Below are positions 15,599 to 19,501 of a stretch of DNA of 19,501 bases, piece by piece. Every line of letters begins with the position of its first letter. The stretch's first letter is position 1. The notes beneath the pieces are model-generated. The model ran no database searches. It saw only the letters and a list, made by a program, of their open reading frames with translations, and had not been told where the DNA came from. A program made the translations under genes and the position numbers. Source of the stretch: Gemmatimonadota bacterium (GTDB lineage Bacteria; Gemmatimonadota; Gemmatimonadetes; Gemmatimonadales; Gemmatimonadaceae); the NCBI GenBank assembly GCA_028287225.1, contig JAQBPZ010000404.1:1-19501 (forward strand), written 5' to 3'.

Positions 15599-16323
15599 TC
15601 ACGGCGCGGCGTCCGGCGCGGGCGGCTCATCGGGCACCGGCGCGTCAGCGGACACGGCCGCGTCGTCCCCGGGGCCGGCGTCAGTGCGCCACGACGGCAT
15701 CGCGATCAGGGACTGCACCGTTTCGGCGAGCTCGTCCCGCCCCTCGTTCGTCTCGGCGCTGAACCGGATGATCTGGTCGTCCTCCAGGCGCAGCGCCACC
15801 GCGATCGCGTGGACGCGCTCGGGGATGTCGCGCTTCCGCAGCTTGTCGATCTTCGTGAGCACCACGAGCGTCGGCACGCCGACGTCGGCCAGGAAGTCGA
15901 ACATCTGCAGGTCTTCCTCGGACGGGTCGTGGCGGCAGTCCAGCAGCTGCACCACGCCGCGCAGCGCCGTGGAGGCGCGCAGGTAGCCCTCGATCAGCGG
16001 CAGCCATTCGGCCTTCCGCGTCTTGGAGATCTTCGCGTAGCCGTAGCCCGGCAGGTCGGCGAGCACGAACACGCCGTTGACCTTGAAGAAGTTGATCTCG
16101 CGCGTGCGGCCGGGCGTGTTGCTCACGCGCGCGAACGCCTTCCGCTTCACGAGGCGGTTCAGGAGCGACGACTTGCCCACGTTCGAGCGGCCGGCGAACG
16201 CCACCTCCGGCAGGTCGTTCATGGGGCGCCATCCGTCCGCCGTCGCCATGGGGCCGATGAACTCCAGGGAGCGGATGACGAGCGGGTCGCGGTCGCCCGT
16301 GGAGATGTCCTTGCCGGTCGCGG

Positions 16324-16327
<4 letters not shown>
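15599..16327 (-). CDS. engB: Ribosome-biogenesis GTP-binding protein EngB/YihA/YsxC
   Basis: This is a 242-residue essential-type GTPase that assists 50S ribosomal subunit assembly. G-motifs are in order: G1 GRSNVGKS (46-53), G2 NTPGRTREINFF, G3 DLPGYGYAK (91-99), G4 TKIDK (158-162) and G5 SAETNEG (from 190). The conserved lead-in PEVAFAGRSNVGKSSLLNRL is present. The start is inferred: the conserved VIRSLEFIG strand must be included, and the only start codon upstream of it within reason is TTG 16327-16325, which overlaps the lon stop as TTGA. The longer in-frame reading upstream is a shadow of lon. The last ~28 residues are an acidic, Pro/Ala-rich tail absent from most EngB proteins. The gene is coupled to lon. 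Confidence 0.93.
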
Positions 16328-18729
<2,402 letters not shown>

Positions 18730-18735
18730 GGGAAA

Positions 18736-18741
18736 AAGATA
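18736..18741 (-). promoter_or_regulatory. Candidate -10 box for lon
   Basis: On the minus strand, TATCTT is followed by 6 nt (TTTCCC) and the lon ATG, with no Shine-Dalgarno sequence. The left heptad array of element D overlaps this box and fills the spacer and -35 positions, so copy-number change in the array would alter the promoter. Confidence 0.45.
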
Positions 18742-18840
18742 ACGAGTAACGAGTACCGAGTAAGACTGGCAGGGCGGAAGAACGACAAAGGGGCGCGCCG
18801 AAGGTCCGGCGCGCCCCTGTTACTCGTTACTCGTTACTCG
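18740..18840. repeat. Inverted heptad arrays, TAACGAG type (element D)
   Basis: The left array is TAACGAG (18740-18746), TAACGAG (18747-18753) and TACCGAG (18754-18760), followed by a partial TAAGACT. The right array is TTACTCG three times (18820-18840), the reverse complement in register. Between them lies a 12-bp GC hairpin (18789-18818). The arms can pair around that hairpin. The element fills the gap between the clpX stop and the lon start. Confidence 0.88.
18776..18818 (-). terminator. Probable intrinsic terminator after clpX
   Basis: Bases 18789-18800 and 18807-18818 form a perfect 12-bp stem (AGGGGCGCGCCG and its reverse complement) with a 6-nt loop. On the minus strand, downstream of clpX, it is followed by the T-rich TTTGTCGTTCTT. 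The tail is interrupted by G and C, so termination may be partial, allowing some read-through into lon. Confidence 0.6.
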
Positions 18841-18848
18841 TTTTGCCG

Positions 18849-19501
18849 TCAGGCTTCCTTCTTCCGCTTGGTCGGGGCCAGCTCGAGCAGCGGGGCCGTG
18901 CCGTTCAGGACGCTCGACTCCGTGATCTTCACCTCCACGACGTCCTCGCGGGTCGGCAGGTCGAACATCACCTCGGTGAGCAGCTCCTCGAGGATCGCGC
19001 GAAGGCCGCGTGCACCGGTGCCGCGCTTGAGCGCCTTCTGCGCGATGGCCCGCAGCGCCGAGACCTCGAAGGTGAGCTTCACCTCCTCGAGGTCGAACAG
19101 CTTCATGTACTGCTTCGTGAGCGCGTTCTTCGGCTCCTGGAGGATGCGCACCAGCGACTCTTCGTCGAGCCCCTCGAGCGGCACCGTCACGGGCAGGCGG
19201 CCCACCAGCTCGGGGATGAGCCCGAAGCGCAGCAGGTCGTCGGGCTCCACTTCGGCGAACGCGTTCTTGGAGAGCTTCGCGAGCTTCACCGGGTCGGTCT
19301 CGGCCTTTGCGAAGCCGATCTGCCGGCGTCCCGTGCGAGCCTCGATGATCTTCTCCAGCCCGTCGAACGCCCCGCCGCAGATGAACAGGATGTCCTTCGT
19401 GTTGATCTGGATGTACTCCTGCTGCGGATGCTTGCGGCCGCCCTGCGGCGGGACCGAGGCCACCGTGCCCTCGAGGATCTTGAGCAGGGCCTGCTGCACG
19501 C
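18849..19501 (-). CDS. clpX: ATP-dependent Clp protease ATP-binding subunit ClpX (C-terminal part)
   Basis: The last 217 codons of ClpX are present; the frame continues past the right edge, so the zinc-binding domain and Walker motifs are outside the window. ClpX unfolds substrates and feeds them to ClpP. Diagnostic segments are QQALLKILEGTVASVPPQGG, KDILFICGGAFDGLEKII, FGLIPELVGRLPV (containing the ClpX-specific GR region), the sensor-2 motif RGTGARGLRAILE, and VMFDLPTREDVVEVKIT near the C-terminus. The first in-window Val is internal, not a start. The tail ends LAPTKRKKEA. By analogy with other genomes, clpP and tig are likely just beyond the edge. A terminator-like hairpin follows the stop. 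Confidence 0.96.
   Translation of the reverse strand, partial: VQQALLKILEGTVASVPPQGGRKHPQQEYIQINTKDILFICGGAFDGLEKIIEARTGRRQIGFAKAETDPVKLAKLSKNAFAEVEPDDLLRFGLIPELVGRLPVTVPLEGLDEESLVRILQEPKNALTKQYMKLFDLEEVKLTFEVSALRAIAQKALKRGTGARGLRAILEELLTEVMFDLPTREDVVEVKITESSVLNGTAPLLELAPTKRKKEA

Noticed and set aside
15435..15986. Plus-strand open frame with repeated VSGQT/VGRAVRPRD-like peptides
   Set aside because: The peptide repeats are the translated DNA repeat element, and the rest is antisense to engB.

Overview
The window is about 70% GC and densely coded. It has 15 genes: 13 complete, plus one cut at each edge. It looks like the chromosome of a high-GC Gram-negative bacterium. LPS-type glycosyltransferases, a Kdo-kinase-like protein and a probable beta-barrel outer-membrane protein sit beside ordinary housekeeping genes. 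My best guess from gene content and style is Gemmatimonadota; this is an inference and I could not test it. No tRNA, rRNA, CRISPR array, transposase or phage gene was seen.

Layout. 1-757: RDD-family membrane protein (minus, cut at the left edge). 758-1144: 387-nt divergent gap holding a large near-perfect inverted repeat and a 19-bp tandem repeat. 1145-2187: dtd and maf, an overlapping plus-strand pair. 2175-6320: envelope glycan block with two GT9 glycosyltransferases (minus), one GT4 glycosyltransferase (plus) and a KdkA/WaaP-like sugar kinase (minus). The kinase is translationally coupled to the upstream FHA-GAF-class III nucleotidyl cyclase (6317-7927). 8098-9600: trpE (minus). 9815-11899: secreted, probably outer-membrane barrel protein (plus). 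12146-13960: GspE/PilB-type ATPase with a degenerate receiver-like C-terminus (plus). 14000-14464: NUDIX hydrolase (plus). 14468-15319: left-handed beta-helix acyltransferase (minus). 15599-19501: engB, lon and the 3' part of clpX (minus), a protein quality-control and ribosome-assembly block.

The most unusual signal is between the genes. Four intergenic gaps (7985-8079, 9618-9775, 15418-15572, 18740-18840) each carry short tandem arrays with a 7-nt period. In each gap the arrays face each other as inverted repeats, so each gap can fold into a hairpin. The heptad differs by locus (GGGATTA; NNNGCGG; TAACGAG), but the period and geometry are the same. Two of the gaps also share a 20-21 nt core, present twice in each. 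All four lie 5' of a minus-strand gene (cyclase, trpE, acyltransferase, lon), and at trpE and lon they run up to or into the promoter region. This could be an undescribed intergenic repeat family or cis-regulatory system.

A second pattern is a TANNNT box 5-8 nt upstream of the start codon of dtd, trpE, gspE, lon and one GT9 gene, usually with no Shine-Dalgarno sequence. This is what leaderless transcription would look like. The GT4 gene, by contrast, has a clear GAAGGAG ribosome-binding site.
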